Positions 23,837-37,190 of a stretch of DNA of 64,000 bases are shown piece by piece. This DNA comes from Gymnorhina tibicen (Eukaryota > Chordata > Aves > Passeriformes > Artamidae). A model generated the notes under the pieces. It was given only the letters and a program-made list of their open reading frames with translations. It was not told the origin of the DNA and searched no databases. The stretch lies in contig VXAZ01000289.1 in NCBI GenBank assembly GCA_013399875.1, positions 2,422,679 through 2,486,678 of the forward strand. The letters are read 5' to 3'. The position numbers and the translations under genes were made by a program. How positions within the stretch are numbered: the first letter of the stretch is position 1; the number at the start of each line of letters is the position of its first letter.

Positions 23837-26800
23837 AGTTTGTTTGCTCAGACAGTTTATATTGTCTCTGCAAGGGAAAGAATAGATCTTTAAAAGAAAT
23901 CTCAAAAAGGTAAAGGCAAAATCTTATAAAAAACCTGAAAATGTGAACATTGCACATATTATTGATGTGACTTGCACCAGTAATTGAGAGTAAGAGGAAT
24001 GTCTTATTGTATATTTATTTTTGTTAAAGAGATTGCACAAAAGAAATTATGAAAAAAAGGAAAATTTTTAATTTTCTGTCCAGTTAATCATGTCATAATT
24101 CCATGAAAACAGTTATTTTCCAACTTGTTACAAATTTCCTTTTTACAAAATTTCTGTGTTATAGTTTATGCTTTGACTTTTCTCATTCTGAGCATTACAG
24201 AGATCCACAAGCTGCATTACAAAGTACTTGTAACCAGCCACTTAGACTGAGGTGATTAATACCATCTAACCTGTAAGTCTGCCGTGGACAGACCACACTT
24301 CACTATCACGTATCACAGCCAGGAAACTCCAACAAGATATCTGGTTCTCATTGCTGTGGTTTATGATAAGTCAGAAAAGCTCCATTTCTTAGCAGGATAC
24401 TCCTCAGAGCCTTTCCTGGGAGTCAGTGGGTTAGATGCAAATAACCAGCTTCCAACCTCTAAGACTTTCCAAAGCTGTAGTTAGGGCTGTCAGAGGGAGC
24501 CATCAATCACCCAGGCTGAAACTGAGAGGATACATCTTCACAGCTGTGGAATCTTCCTACCTCTTCACATAGGAATATTTGCAGAATAAGTATCCAAATG
24601 ATTTTTACTTCAACATTCGCCTATCCAAGGACAATTCCAGCTCCGTGTTTCCTCTGTAAAGATGATAAGTATTTGGCTGGTGTTCCGTGCTTGACCATAC
24701 CTCAAAGCAAATACTAATCTTTTCACAATATTTTATTAAGCCTCTTATGAAATTTGTATTGCCTTTTATGAAACATGGTATTAAAGCTTTTTACAGACTT
24801 TTGTCTTCTGTGAGATAAATAACTTTAGCTGTCTGATGAAATCCCGCTACAAACACATGCATGATAAGAATTAAAAACAAATGTTACAAACGTTCCTTGA
24901 ACCTAGACGGCTCAGTGAGAAGTTTCTTGATTCCTTCAAACATTTAACTTGGGAAAATAACAAAATCAGACAGCTAATATCACAGAATTTGCTTTTCCTG
25001 TAGAATTTTAGAACTAATTTTTCGGGTTTTTCTCATTTCTTATCCTAGGCAATATCAAAGAGAAGATATTCATAGCTCTCCAAATTTTTAAGACTTGGCT
25101 TTGTTTAAGCTAGATGCTGAACTAAAATGTCTTCATTTTATTTCAGGGGAGCAAATTTTTTTTAATCTTAAATCTCTTTTTAATATAAAAGATTAGCTAA
25201 GTGGGAAAAAAACATTAAGGACCTTGTTATTAGTTGTAGTTATATTTATGATTTGAAATTGTGTGAAAAACAGTCAATATAAGCTAAATATAACTTGCCA
25301 GAATTTTGAAAGGAGGCACTGTCTGGTCTGCATGGACGTCAATGTCAAATCTTACTTCAAAATGGCAATACTAAATATTTCAATCCATAGTTTAGATATC
25401 TTGCTGTTTTAAGAAAATCCAGCACATTCATCAGCATGATTTAGTTAAATAAACTCCTATCACTCTTTCTGGAAGAGAATTCTAGCATTCTTTCCCATGC
25501 TTGCTAGAAAGACTCACTGCATAAGGCAAGAGTGGTTTTAAAATGGCTTAGTAATACGAGTTGTTTCAAGTTTGGGATGTCAATATTCAAGCCCTCTTTT
25601 CCAGAGATGGAAATCCTAAGAACAAGCCTTCAAGGAGTACCTGAGGTGTGAGCAGAACGAAATGTGAGAATGAAGAGATGACATAAAAAAGTAGAATTGC
25701 ATTTTCCTTAGTTCAGAAAAGTATGACTTCCTTCCCCTCTTCCTGGCTGTGTTATTCCCTGCCCTATAAGGTGATTTCTGCCAAACAGGGAGTTCCCTAC
25801 CAAGTACTCACTCCATCAAAACTACTGTCAGATGAAGACAGCTGGGAACACTTTCAAAGGTAATTTCACTGCAGCATTTCCCTGTTCAGATAATAATAGG
25901 GTTTCTATATTATAGCAAGGCAAATGGAAAAGAACAAGCCTTCAAAGCCATCAAGTGAATTAGGACTCCTCCCACATGGCAGCACAGGCAACTGATGCTC
26001 TGAAATCAGTCCCCTTACTGTGTGGACAGATTGCTTTTATTTCACTGAATATATGTTGATGTGTTTCTGTGACTATTCTGGTATGTTTTTGGTACACCAG
26101 GGACTTTGATGAAATTGCACTAAATATTATTAGAATAGTATAATATGATATGATACAATTAGGGCATTTTAATAATGTACCATGGGAGTGATGGTAAAAA
26201 GAAATGATTTAATAAAAATGAACAAATGTTCATTCCTGAAAATGCAGGAAAGCAGGGAATAAAGCTAGGAAAATTAATAAGGAATTATATTTGGAGGATA
26301 TTGGAAGAGTAGTTTTTAGAACTGATTTCCCAAAGATGAGTGTCTCACCTCTTCTTCATCATCTTAGTCATTCACACTAAAGAAACAGTATGAAAGAAAT
26401 AAGAGACTGGGGGCTTTTTTAATTATTTGTAAGAGTTTGGCTCCCATGGTACAGGTGTACAGAGACAGCAGTACTAAACTAAATGTAATTGATTAGAAAA
26501 CTTGGTTTTGTAAAGGCAGTGATAGCTAATCTACCTGTACCTGCAGGTAACACTTCACTAGAGCAGAAATTTGACTACTTTGCAATCAGCTAGAAAAACA
26601 ATATGTGACACTATGTCTGTAATCATGGGATAAATCTCATCCACCTTATACCACTATAGAAACATCCATAGCAGTGTCTTAGTTCAGACCATTAGTGCTC
26701 ATTTGGAACAAATGTCCCAGTGATCCAGAATTTATTGGACATCGGTTCATATCACAGAGCAGCCTCACAACACACAAATGTACTTTCTAAGTTAAAGATT

Positions 26801-27039
26801 ATTCCAAGAATGCACCTAATGTACTATACCTGCTAATGATAGACATGGCAGTGTATGTTCCTCAGCATCATGTGTTTCACTACACAAATCTTCTCCTAGT
26901 GTTCCGGATTACTTTCTATCATACTGCAGTACACCTACACTACATGTTCCTACATCTGTGGAAATCATCTCAAATTTTCTCTATAGGCAGTGGAAAGACC
27001 CACAAATTCGGGGCATAGTTAAAATTTCTAGTCAATCAA
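23837..27039. other. Unique AT-rich sequence, no gene seen
   Basis: No repeat family recognised. A tempting minus-strand acceptor and donor pair at about 26347-26376 encloses 28 bases with stops in all three frames, so it is not a coding exon. Confidence 0.5.
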
Positions 27040-28045
27040 TTTTTTTTTTTTTTTTTAATTTTGAGCCTTTTGTGGGACTGATGGCTATCATGATCTCTGC
27101 TTTACCTGGCCTAATTATTGTAGAAGTAAATCATATGTTTGCATTCTTTAATGAGCCTCATTCTGTAACCACCACTGTTGGCTGAGATCTTGGTGTCTGG
27201 ATCAACTCTACTCTTACATTTCTCAGCAATGACATCCAGACTACTCCCAGTCAGACACATCATGCTGCACACCACTGTGATTTTTTGTCTGTAAGCAGTA
27301 AGAGTGGGCTGCTCCTGGAGCTGGCAACAGGGAAGGGACAATGATTACTCTGACTGGGGCGCTGTGCCCAAGAAAGACCCAGGTGCTGAAACCCACCAGG
27401 TGCCCAAGTTTGAGCCTAAATGGACCTCTGGCACAATGGGCAAATGGTGCCCTTGTGGGAGTCCAGGCAAGATGGATGGAGCAGGTCCACTTACTCCAAT
27501 CAACAATTTTTATATGTGCAGGAGAAATTTTTTTGGTTGTTATTGTGTCATTAGTCACATGGGAATATGCTGTATGAACAGGAAAACTCAGACTGTCACA
27601 GCTCTGAACAGACCAGTAGGTGCTGGCATCAGCCTGAACATCCCTACAGATTCTGCACATTGGTCTGGGGTCTCTGTTTTGGTTCAGGCTGGGCGCCTCC
27701 GCCTTGCCCAAGCTATGTTTCAGAGTACTTGTGCTTGGTCCTGTCTCACTGGCTGGACTCGCTGGCTGCTCTGCTGGGACTGGTACTAGACCTGATGTAG
27801 GTACCCTTGACTCCACTCTTGTTTTCAGGCATCTCCTTTAATTCTTTCCTGAGGTTCCTGTCTGGGACCAGGCTCATCTACTATTGTTCGGGGATCCCTG
27901 GGAGAGGCTGTGCCTATGATTTCCCTGGCCTTGCTCCAGTGGAGAGGTGGAGAGGGCACAGCCTGCCCTGGGGCCATGCTTGTCTCCCAGCTCATCCCCC
28001 TCATGGCTCAGCTCCTGTCAGGAGCACTGGCAACAAGGACTGAAT
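27040..28045 (-). other. GC-rich unclassified block beside a 17-base poly-T run
   Basis: Poly-T at 27040-27056 is followed on the right by nearly 1 kb of DNA far richer in G and C than its flanks. On the minus strand this looks like a body ending in poly-A, the form expected of a retroposed cDNA or a non-LTR element. The minus strand carries the longest non-microsatellite frame of the window (about 190 codons, 27241-27816, no ATG at its start). An overlapping frame ends ECKHMIYFYNN before a stop. I recognise no protein family and see no clear target-site duplication, so identity is open. Confidence 0.4.
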
Positions 28046-30847
28046 ACATGCATGAGCCTGCAGTTAGGCAGAGATGAAGCAAGACCTTCTTATTCATGCA
28101 AATACGATCTATTTATACAGATGCAAATTTGACAAGCAAGTTTTAGAGCAACTCAAAAGACTCAAATCCAAACTGGAACAGTTTGTTTAGTTCTACTTTA
28201 TGTAGGTATGTCAGATACACAAATCTGGCATTTTTGAATTTTGATACAACTTTGTCTTTCCCTGTTTGGATTAACTGCTGCCAATGCTTCTGAATGTACT
28301 CATCCACAAATCCCCATTTTAATCAGAAATATCATCCCTAGATGGTCTGTGTCTAGAGAGGACATGGATGGCTTCAGGGCTCAGATCACTTTGGCATATG
28401 TACTATGTCAACAGAACACAGCTGGTTACCACATCGTTTTTCTAGCAGTGGCCAATCATTTATTATCAACAGAAATCTTATTCAGTGATCTGAAGTGTCT
28501 ACATAGTAAATTTGTCGATATTGTTTAACCTTCTTTCTTATGCAGATGATATTTCTAAGAGGCTGTGGCTTTTACTAGCCACTGACTCTTTGGAATTTGC
28601 CTTTAAAACAAGGCTTAAGCAAAACCTCTGCTGGTTGATGGATGGGATTTTGCTGCCTAAAACCAGATGCTTTTCAGATTACCTGGTTTTAAATTTGCAA
28701 CCAATCCTTGTTCATAATTTATTTTCCTTAAGACTCTGTTCTGCAACTTGACTGAATACTAAAGATAGCCCCACCTCTCCAAGGTCAGAGGAGAATTTGC
28801 ACGTGATCCAGTACATGTCTACTATCTGTAAAGTACGTTTATTTTACCTTGGCATGTGTGACAGAATTTTACATGATCTTATCTGCTCTGTTTCTTGCTG
28901 GTGTGGACTATCACCCACATAACCTACAATGCTCTAGCAAGGTCCTTGAAAATTCACAATGGAGTCCTCGATCTGTCATTGATAAGGTCTTTGACAAATG
29001 TATTTAAGATAGTGACCTGTTCAGTTACTATTACAACTGGGACTACATGGGAGATGGTTATTTGCTTCATATTTCCTATTATCTCTTCCCAAGCATACTA
29101 CTATGAACCAAGACAGACCTATGAGTCTTAAAGCAGGGAAAACACAGGATCAAAGCAGTGTCTTCCACAGTCATATACAAATCTAATAAGTGTACAAATA
29201 AATATTTCAAAGGAAATCAACTCATGTTAGAAAACACCAACTTTAAACATTGGTGGAAAATCTAATTTCTTCTTAGGAGCATTTTATACCTTTTTACTTT
29301 CACTGCATGCTATAGCTGGTTCAAGACTTGAGTCCTCTATTTTGAGTGCAAGCTCCTCCAGCTGATGTACTATAACACATTCCTCTCATCCCATTCCTTC
29401 TCAACACAGCACCTGGGCTTCCAGGTGCTCCCCGTGAGCAATATCCTACAATCTTTGTATTTCACAGGAGTCTGGTCATATCTAAAAAATATGGGCATCT
29501 CCTCATGTCAAGTGGTCTATACTCTTGCTGTAGGAAAATTAAACAGTTTTGTTTCACATATTAAATTATATTTGTTCTACAGTAGCAGCAGTATTTCTCA
29601 TTTTTTATGATCTTTTCTCTTCTGATTGGTGATGATTTGTTTTCATCTTTCCTTTGTAAAATGACCTAACGCTCTGTGCCCTTCTCTGAGTGCAAACCAG
29701 GAGTTATCTGCTTCAGCTGATCGATTTTTTTTATTTGCACTGAACACTTTGCTGCTTTTGTAGTGGTATAAGCATGTTTATTTCAGAAAGAATAGGATGA
29801 GTGAAGTGATATGGTGTTACTACTGTGTGAGACAACACAGAATGGCTTTGGATTTTAACTTTGTTTATTTTGCTGAACCAATACTCAAATGCAAACATAT
29901 TAAGGACAGCAAATCCAAAGAGCAGCTACCATAATTCAGTTGCTGCCTATTAAAACTCTAAGTAAATGTTGGTCTCTAGAAAACCTCAGAAAACAGTAAT
30001 GAAAGCAGGCTACCTCCAGCTATGGATTAATTTTCATACCCTTCAAACTACATATGCTCAAACATATGAGCATCCCCCTACATAAAACACTAGAACAATT
30101 ATGGCTTCCCACACTTTTCCAGTCACAATATCTTGAAAACCACTAGTGCATTTGCTGGAGACAGTAAGATGAGGTAGAGTAGGATTTGCTTTTGAGGACT
30201 GATATTTATCCAGCCCTTCCCTGTATTTCCCAGCTGAATTTGGTCCCGGAAGAACTGACCTGAAGCCTTAACACAGAAAGGTCTTCAATGTGCTGGTGAG
30301 GAGCAGCCCTCTGAGCAGCTTCCTAAAGATGCCTGCATATAGAGGCACTGCAATGGGGCCTTTAGAACATGTGAAAATCACTGGTTACGATTTCCATCTT
30401 TGAATGGCAGCTAAGAAACAGCTGGGAGTGCTTTGCTTAGAAAAAACCTGTTGGCGTCTAAAAGTCATGGAGAAGTGTCCTTCTAACCTCCAGGGTTATT
30501 TGGAGCTGGGAGAAATGAGGAGAGGAAGGAGAGCTCACAAAAAGATATCTTGTGAGAGAGAAAGATCCGAAAACGTGTGCTTCTCTCTAAAAGGATTAAG
30601 AAATCACAGCAGTCAAGCAGTATCTATTGCTATCAGATGCCACACGGACATTCTCAAGGAAGTATATTAAATAGGAGCAGTGGGGCAATGAAGAAACAAC
30701 AAAAATATCTGTTAAATTAATAAAGTTTGAAGAGGCTTTTGAAGTGAGAGCTTCAATACAGACTGCCTAGCACCAGGACTGCAGTAGCTCAGCTGGTGTA
30801 GACAGGGGTGCCCTTGAAAAATGCAGTTTTAGGAGCTCAGAACTTAC
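28046..30847. other. Unique sequence, no gene seen
   Basis: Several plus-strand frames of 78-95 codons occur between 28241 and 29610. None has splice, promoter or homology support that I can see. Confidence 0.45.
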
Positions 30848-30888
30848 CTGTGCAACAACTGAGATTTGTTTGGGGATTTTTTTCTCGT
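30848..30888 (-). other. Possible exon with perfect donor next to CR1 (minus strand)
   Basis: The minus strand has an ideal donor, CAG|GTAAGTTC, with GT at 30846-30847. Going upstream on that strand, acceptors occur at 30889-30890 (CCATTCAAG) or, better, inside the adjoining CR1 at 30924-30925 (CATCATGTTCAG). The open frame reads DEKKIPKQISVVAQ. If used, this would be exonisation of antisense CR1 sequence. No expression evidence is available. Confidence 0.15.
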
Positions 30889-30890
30889 CT

Positions 30891-31100
30891 TGAATGGCCA
30901 CAGTGAAGCACAGGAAGTTCCACCTGAACATGATGAAGAACTTTATTGTGAGAGTGACAGAGGAGTGACAAAGGACAGGAACAACTTGCCAAGAGTGGTT
31001 GTGAAGTTCTCCCTCTCTGGAGATATTCAAAAGCCATCAATCCTCAGCAACATGCTCTAAGGTACTCTGCCTGAGCAGGGAGGTTGGACTAGAACAGAAT
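30891..31100 (+). mobile_element. CR1 LINE fragment (ORF2 C-terminus and start of 3' UTR)
   Basis: The sequence from GAAGCACAGGAAGTTCCACC through GAACATGATGAAGAAC, AGTGACAGAGGAG, TCTCTGGAGATATTCAAAAG and GCAGGGAGGTTGGACTAG follows the CR1 ORF2 end and UTR. It encodes a diverged NNLPRVVVKFSLSGDIQK, where the family usually has W-N-R-L-P-R-E-V-V. A small insertion and several indels disrupt the frame. The octamer tail is lost, so this is an older copy than the one at 57.2 kb. Confidence 0.88.
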
Positions 31101-34100
31101 TATTCTCCCAGACTTTTCCTTGCCTTTATCTGTGTGTGAGTGCATGGTGACTCATTGTGAAAGTTCATATATTCCTTACAGAAATCTGAACTAATCTAAA
31201 CTTATCTGAACCGGCAAAAGTAAACAGTAAAAAGTATTTGTAGTATAGTTCAGTAGTGCCCAAAATCTTGGGTGCACTAAATACTATTTCTATGGATATT
31301 CTAAGCAATGGAATTTCACAATGTGGTGCCCCCTGTTTATTACATGGCCTATTGGTTGCATTGTGCCAACATTTTAGAACTCCAAAATTGTTTCCAAAGT
31401 AAAGAATAAATCTCTATTCACTCCTTGACATGGTTTATTGTTTTCCAGTCTGTGGCTCAGACAATAGTAATTATAAGACAGAATTAAAAACAATCAGAAA
31501 AGTGAGTAGTAAGAAATCCTGTCTTCATAACTGCACCAACATTCTTCTAAGTGATGATTTTAACCCTCCTAGCAATGCTATAAGGAGGAAATATAGGGAT
31601 AATCTGAACACTAATATAGAGAATCCAGGTAACAAATTGGCTTTTCATGTATGGATGGGGGCAGAATATTGTTCTTTGCTTCCCAAAGGCTGTCTCATCT
31701 CACAAATACCTGCATTCACCATGAGAGGAGGTCAGTAGTAACTGCTAAATATTTCTAATTATAAAGTAGCCATTATCTGTGAAATGTTTTGTAACCTTAA
31801 TATTCCACTGGTAAATGCTTGTGTTATGAAATGTTTTGCAATTAATTTGTTAAACAAAACTGCATCAATTATTCTGCATGTTGCTGTAAAACAAGCAAGA
31901 GGAATTGTCCCCATTAGGAAGCTAGAGGAAAGCCTTATTTATGACAGCTGGGTTAGCACACTGATTCTATTTTCAAGAATGAGCTATTGTTTTTTTGAAG
32001 AAGATCAGCAAAACTTTAAGGTGTTATATCCAGAGCAAAGACTTTTGTAATGAGGGCTTAGCAGGGTGGGAAACAAACCCTGGGAAAATATGAATTTTGG
32101 TAAGTTTTGTATGTGTTTCTTGATCCCGTTTGTATGAGGCTTTATTCACTCAGTAAACTTAGAAAGATTTTCAGAAAACCTTCTGGTTTTGCCCCCACAG
32201 GAAACCTGAATTATTTCAGTATTTTTAGTAGATATATACAATATATGTGTGAGATATGTTTTGTATCTTTCATTACATGTTTTTCAATGGAAGCTATTTT
32301 CAGGCATAGCTATTCTATGGAGGTGATATTTTCCTTTCCTTGCCAAGGAAGCAAGGAGGTCTCTTGAGTTTTCCTATAGCCTTTGGAATGCAAAGAGCAA
32401 TAAAATGCTGATCACAGCCCAGAAGTGAGAACTTAAAACCATATTCCTTCCTCAAGAATTTTTTCAAGAAACTGTCTTGCTTTTAATTTATCCATGTGTT
32501 TACTGATTGTTTGGCCTAGAACAATGTGAAGTTGCTTCATTACATTTATTATAGGACACAGGTAATGTGTCTACAGAATGTGCACTGCTGCCTAGTGAAT
32601 TGCAGTTCTGCTAAAAAACCACACTTCTTACGAGGCTAAGTTCAAAAAAACATCATACTTCAAACACAGTGGTGAAATTAGTTATATAATGTAAAAATAG
32701 GCACTCATAAAATCTAATAATAAGAACTCATTCATCACACTTAGTGAACTTTAAAAGATTTGTTTTGTTTGGATACCCACCTGTAGACCTCTTTCATCTG
32801 GAAATTGAAATTTCCATAGGGTGCAATGCTTCTTGATTATTTTTTGTCATTATTTTATATTTTGCTTCTCAGAACAGAAATGTCATGGCCACAGTCTATT
32901 TCATATTACATTTTGATCTTTATTTATTTTCACTCCCTCTTTTCATAATATTTGAGTGTTCTTCCAAAAGACAGCAGAAAATGCAAAGCCTTACAAAATG
33001 AAAAGCAATCAAAGAGCACTTTATGCCACTTCAAGCCTTTACTGCCTGTTCAGAACACAGTAAGACAAGGTTTCTTTGCTTTGTAAGAACATATCCTACC
33101 CCATGGCGGTTGCTTACTTTGTTGTTGCTCTGCCTCTATATATTGACAATAAATATTATAAGACAATAAACACACAAGTGGCAGATTTTGCTGCCAGTTT
33201 TATGAAATTAATTATCTTTTTGCTACTGGATTTTCCTATGATGCCTGTTTTCTATCTTCTACAGGCAGATTTATTCTCTAGTAGTGAGGTCCTGAAGTGT
33301 GGCTTTGCACTGATTGACATTAAATAGTTCAACATTTTTGCCATCATCAACTTTAGTTCAATTCTTATCACTGAACTGTATCATTAAAATGATTTCAAAG
33401 ATTTTCAGAAGATTTCATTTCTGAAGATTTTCAGAACAAAGAGAATACAAGTTTTGTGTAAGTTTAATAAGTTCTACAAAGTAAATTGAGGTATTATTGT
33501 AATTCACCATCTTTATAAGTCTATACCACCTTCTCTTTATCTGAAACCTTGACTACTGTTTAGGTAGTGTTCAGTTTACTGGACATTTCTGATAACAAAG
33601 TGGTGCTTTCATAAAAGTAGGATTTCATAATGGTCAAGGTCACTTTGCATTCTATTTTCTTCAGCTGATCCTTACACAGGAGTATAAAGCAAGACATTGC
33701 AAGGCTCAGCCAGTTTAAAAATAAATCTTGGGCTACAAACAAAAAATCTTAGCTGGATTCATCATATTATACAATAAAGTTAAATTAGTTGTTTTCAGGA
33801 AGAAAAACACCATTGTGTACAGGACACTGTACCAGTAGAAGAGTGGCATGGAAAAAAACAAACCCAGCAATCCCTTTTACTTTGTGAAATGAGTAGAACA
33901 TCCAATACCAAAGTGAGCTTCATATGGAGAAAAGCATTTTGCCTAAAGGAATCTTTTTATGAACCATTCTGATTTAACAGAGGAGTGTTTAAGTAACTTC
34001 TTTAATAGCAATAAAAGTTTGACTTCTCCTAAGGAAAAAGAAAATACCTCCAGCAAATTAGAAGTCCCTTTTGCTGTACCCCACACCACCATTACAATTC

Positions 34101-34757
34101 CAGGCCCCAATCAAATTCAATCTCTTCTAACAAATTTATAAGGCCTCCTACTGTCAGCACTCTTTAAATGCTGATGGGTCTTTGCTAAAACACATATATT
34201 GTGCAGTCTTTTGCATTGTCTGCTTACACATTTTAACAAAAAGTAATGAACATCTCCCACAAAAATTGGAGCATGTGGGTGACACATAATAGTGTGGGCA
34301 ATTTTGTTTGGATGGCATGTACCTCTGTAATCGTGGGTGTGGGTGTGTCTGGCTCTTGGGATTAACTGCAGAAAGGTTTCTAGAAATGTGTAGCTGTTTA
34401 TTAACATTTTCTAAGCATCTAATACTGGGGTTTACTTGTATTACTATTATTGAATTTTGAATGTATAGTTTATTGGTTGGTGGTAATTGTATGTCATTAA
34501 TAAATTAAAAGCCTCTTCACTCTTGATTTGATAAACTGTGGGATTGACTAACCTCTGTATCTGTAAAAAAAAAATATTTAGGAGACTATGACAGTACTGT
34601 TTTAGGGCTTATTTAATTCATGACAGAGAGAAAAGCCCAAAAGTTGTTCAAACCTGCTCTGTTAGTAATGGTCTAAGCATCTTGAGAAGTCACCACAGCA
34701 TTGCAGGATTACTTAGGATCACTGGAGTTTCTCTGGGCAATTCCTTTTACACTTCAG
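31101..34757. other. Unique AT-rich sequence, no gene seen
   Basis: About 3.6 kb with no recognised repeat family or RNA gene. Short frames, such as 33959-34141 on plus, have no supporting signals. Confidence 0.5.
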
Positions 34758-34835
34758 ATTGTTTTGTGCTGAAGCAACACTGTGCTAAGACTAGGATTCA
34801 TAAATCAAGTGAAAAGCATAAAACTGGGACAGAAG
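34758..34835 (+). other. Candidate 78-bp cassette exon (plus strand)
   Basis: A strong acceptor, GCAATTCCTTTTACACTTCAG, ends at 34757 and a consensus donor, AAG|GTAAGT, starts at 34836. The 78 bases are a multiple of three. One frame is open, with two bases carried in, and reads CFVLKQHCAKTRIHK then SSEKHKTGTE; the other two have stops. The splice signals are better than most in the window. However, the direction is opposite to the main minus-strand candidates, so it may be a noncoding RNA exon or chance. Confidence 0.25.
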
Positions 34836-36029
34836 GTAAGTAGGCATTAATACCTGACACCACTGAAGCAAGAGTGAATATCATCTGTGGGTATTTACAC
34901 CTCAGCCTGGTTTTGTGGCTAGCACCCTGTTACAGGCTTTGCCACTGATTAGGACCTGATGTTGTTCTTGGCTTGGTTCCCTGTTTGGGGTTTGCTGTTG
35001 GAGGTGCTTATGAAGAGGGCAGGGAGAGACACTTTCAGGTAGGGCAGCTGTCACAGATTTCCACAATTCCTGTCTGTGGTCACTCACCTATAAAGTGTTT
35101 CTATGCCATGTTCCACTACTGGTATCACTTTCATTTATACTTCTGCACAGATGTAATCATACTAGGATATTGTGGAGAAGATCTTCTGCAAACTTGATAA
35201 TTTAAGTATTATTGTGAATCATATTACACAATCTTTTTCTGCTTTTTGTCACAATTCTTTACACAACAGACTTGGAAAGGTACCACATACTGAAACACTC
35301 TCCTTATATCACATGCTGCACTTGGTTCCCTTTAACTTGCACTGCCAAGAAATAATATTCAAAATATCATATGTTTCTTTCATAAGTTTTCCTTCTTTTT
35401 CCTTTCCTGTATCACCATATCTGCACCTCATCACCAAAACTTATAAAAACTTGCCACATTTAGTAAAGACTTCTTTTTGAAAAAAATATTTATTTCAAAA
35501 ATTATGAGTGTAAATTATGCTTGTAATATGATTATATGAGATGTTTAGCTGGCTTACTGCAGGTGTTTAATTGAGTTTAGAGGACCTACATGGCCTAATT
35601 GCTTCCCCCACTAGACTGAGTAGATCTCCACAACCAGGCAAGGACCTTAGGCACCCAGTACAGGCACACCTGCATTTTATACACCTAATGTATAATGTAC
35701 ATACCTGTACAATCTGGAGCAGACTCCCCAGCCCTTCCTCTCAATAAGTACTCCCTAGGAAGGACACAGTTTATTCCCACAAATGAGTATCAGAGACTCC
35801 CATCCAGCATTTCCTCTTAAACTGCATTGATAGTGAACATTATGCACATGAATGCAGTATTTGGTGAACTGAAGCAAGCAGAGGCTACATTGCAAGAATC
35901 TTTTGCTTCCCAGCCTCTATTTTGCACAAAGGAGCAGATGTGTCATCTAGACTTTGATCATTATCTAATTAGGATTTTTGTTTGCTTTTTTTTTTCCAAG
36001 AGGCCACATGCCCCTTTTTTGGGGTAAAT
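34836..36029. other. Unique sequence, no gene seen
   Basis: No repeat or gene recognised. Confidence 0.5.
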
Positions 36030-37190
36030 AAAACAGCATTAACAGGATTGCTTTGCTGCTGTTTTCTAAAGCAGTTAAAAGGCAAGTGATCACCAGACAA
36101 ACAACACTCAGCAGAAGATCTGAGAGCGGTGCCTGGCCCTCAGTGACACTGCTACTTCAGAGACTCTGCCAGGAGAGAAAACTGATGCGAATTGGAGCTT
36201 GTGTTAATGTATTTTCCTCCTCGTGAAGCTTATTGTTGTTCAGACGTGTCCCAGAAAGTTAAAGACTGCATTTTGGGCTGCCTAATCTTTTGGGGAATGT
36301 AGGTCAGCCTAAAGCAGCAGCAAGATCTGTGATTTTCCACACTGGCCTGCAGGAAATTTAGGATCACAGCAGATAAACAGAGCCCAAGAACACTGACAGA
36401 GAGTCAGGAATGACAGAAAGATGTCAGCCGTTTATCTGCTGGACAGAAAAATACATCTGATTGCTGACACAAGCTGACTCATATTTTCTTTTTTGAGGAT
36501 GGCTGAGATATGATGCATGCTTGCCATGAAGCTAACTTGTAAGATTTGTACAGCAACTTGGCACTTTTCTTTTAAATTATTGTTCTTCAAACAGTCAGGA
36601 GCATTTTGAAATGATGAGAGAGGTACTTTGCAAAGACCAAGAAGTGGAGAATAATCTCACATGAATGTTGATGGAATTTTCAGGCTTGCCTGACATATTT
36701 TTTGATGGGCTCCTGTTATCTCTCATAATCTTTGGAAGTGCAACAATAGCTGGAAGTGTGTAGCAATAAAAAATCTTCTTTTATTGTGAAGCACTTCCAG
36801 AGAGCCGTGGCTGTGTGCTCGTGAGTGACATTCCCAGAAATGCTGCCAAGCAATACTGATGAATCCTACTCAAACCTGGCTTTGGTGTGAAAGGATAGAA
36901 ATGGGAGGAAGCTTTAAGTATTCAGATTATTAAGAGACATGATGGACATCTATTAAGCAGAAACGCTGTAAAGAAAGTCTGCCCTGTAAGAATATTTTTG
37001 CTTACTAATTATTCCAATAAATAGCAGTATTAGGAGGAGGCGTCAGCAACACTAGCAGCTGATACTTGCAAGGCTCCTGAGAAGGATCATGATATCCAAG
37101 CCTTTTGCTTTCACTACTTTATCAGATGATTCCAGAGGCTGCGGAGAAACAGCTTCTGCTCTTCTGAGTCATGGTTTAAGAGTCTTATGA
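36030..37190. promoter_or_regulatory. Possible enhancer-like conserved noncoding block
   Basis: This block of about 1.1 kb is less AT-rich than its flanks and free of recognisable repeats. It contains an AP-1/MAF-type site TGACTCA at 36475-36481 with a half site TGCTGAC at 36462-36468, and SOX-like ATTGTTGTT near 36231. It also has clusters of AGCAGA and GATAA words. The composition resembles conserved developmental enhancers, but no alignment is available and every motif is short. Confidence 0.15.

Noticed and set aside
26347..26376. Minus-strand exon-like segment with strong acceptor and donor
   Set aside because: All three frames contain stops within the 28 bases. It is kept only as an example of chance splice pairs in T-rich DNA.
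28512..28751. Frame containing the string SYADD, reminiscent of a reverse-transcriptase Y-x-D-D motif
   Set aside because: No other reverse-transcriptase motif lies upstream or downstream and the surroundings do not resemble a retroelement, so a four-residue match is chance.
30780..30810. tRNA-like A box TAGCTCAGCTGG
   Set aside because: No B box at the expected distance and no cloverleaf arms can be drawn. It is not a tRNA gene or a clear tRNA-derived SINE.
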